Shown in pieces: positions 63,825-64,000 of a stretch of 64,000 nucleotides of DNA (position 1 is the first letter of the stretch; every line of letters begins with the position of its first letter). Both the position numbers and the translations under genes were made by a program. This DNA comes from Zonotrichia leucophrys gambelii. Taxonomy: Eukaryota > Chordata > Aves > Passeriformes > Passerellidae. The stretch is taken from the NCBI RefSeq assembly GCF_028769735.1, contig NC_088200.1, positions 67,090,061 to 67,154,060 on the forward strand. Reading direction: 5' to 3'. The notes below the pieces were generated by a model. The model was not told where the DNA came from, did no database searches, and saw nothing but the letters and a program-made list of their open reading frames with translations.

Positions 63825-64000
63825 AAAAATACCTATTTTCTACATTGTTTAGTTTCTCTGCCCTTTCCTTAGTATGTACTCCCTTTGCCCTCAAATGCCT
63901 GGATAATGCACATTGGATACTGCCTGCTCCCCACCAGCTGGCCAGGAAAGGGCTCAGATTTTAACCTGCCTGCAGATACATCCAGGGTTTATTTTCCCCA

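Larger units (their letters stand above)
40347..64000 (+). other. PRDM6: PRDM6 intron 3 (5' part, runs off the window)
   Basis: Sequence after the GTAAGT donor at 40347. I looked for the next PR-domain exon, expected to begin near IYDQDG, and for C2H2 zinc-finger frames, and found neither. The intron would therefore be at least 23.6 kb. Most of it is AT-rich with no recognisable exon. Notable parts are a small GC-rich patch (42940-43060), an AT dinucleotide tract, a TTTCTA-type tract with a hairpin, GC-rich segments at 50.1-50.35, 52.3-52.6 and 58.85-59.15 kb, and a CR1 fragment. Confidence 0.8.

Noticed and set aside
63798..63830. Hairpin followed by A-run resembling a rho-independent terminator
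   Set aside because: The window is vertebrate nuclear DNA, where that signal does not apply. Kept only as an inverted repeat.
1..64000. CRISPR arrays, tRNA and rRNA genes, bacterial operons
   Set aside because: No spaced identical repeats, tRNA-like cloverleaf or rRNA sequence was seen, and the repeats identify the DNA as avian.

Overview
This window looks like bird nuclear DNA, probably from a passerine. Three things point there: five CR1 retrotransposon 3' ends, one solo LTR closely resembling the avian ERVL LTRs common in songbirds, and compact AT-rich intergenic sequence broken by sharp CpG islands. There are no prokaryotic-style gene blocks. Almost every open frame is a chance frame in AT-rich or low-complexity DNA.

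One protein-coding gene can be supported: PRDM6 (PR/SET-domain zinc-finger protein 6, also called PRISM), on the + strand and cut by the right edge. Its 5' end lies in a CpG island around 28.2-30.6 kb. A non-coding 5' exon ends at 29248 with a consensus donor. The start-codon exon (29831-30358, ATG at 29839) encodes residues 1-173 plus one base. Exon 3 (40039-40346) completes codon 174 and runs to residue 276, giving the zinc-knuckle-like Cys/His motif and the first part of the PR domain. Intron phases match exactly (phase 1 at 30358/40039, phase 0 at 40346). I did not find the remaining PR-domain and C2H2 zinc-finger exons, so the third intron would exceed 23.6 kb.

Layout: 1-24.5 kb is AT-rich intergenic DNA with scattered CR1 copies, the LTR and small tandem duplications. 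From 24.5 to 28.2 kb, GC-rich islands (one holding an 11-bp minisatellite) alternate with AT-rich blocks that resemble conserved non-coding elements. From 28.2 to 30.6 kb lies the PRDM6 promoter island, with a purine-only tract just upstream of the likely transcription start. From 30.4 to 40.0 kb is intron 2. It holds a second CpG island with a clear TATA box, likely conserved regulatory sequence, an 88-nt miRNA-precursor-like hairpin and a 739-bp GGAT tetranucleotide array. From 40.35 to 64 kb is the start of intron 3, mostly AT-rich, with one CR1 next to a short coding-like segment of unknown origin.

The main items for follow-up are the intronic hairpin at 34789-34876, the TATA-containing intronic island near 32.0 kb, the GGAT array with its ordered GGAA variants, and the coding-like segment at 58.1-58.45 kb. 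No novel multi-gene system is visible.
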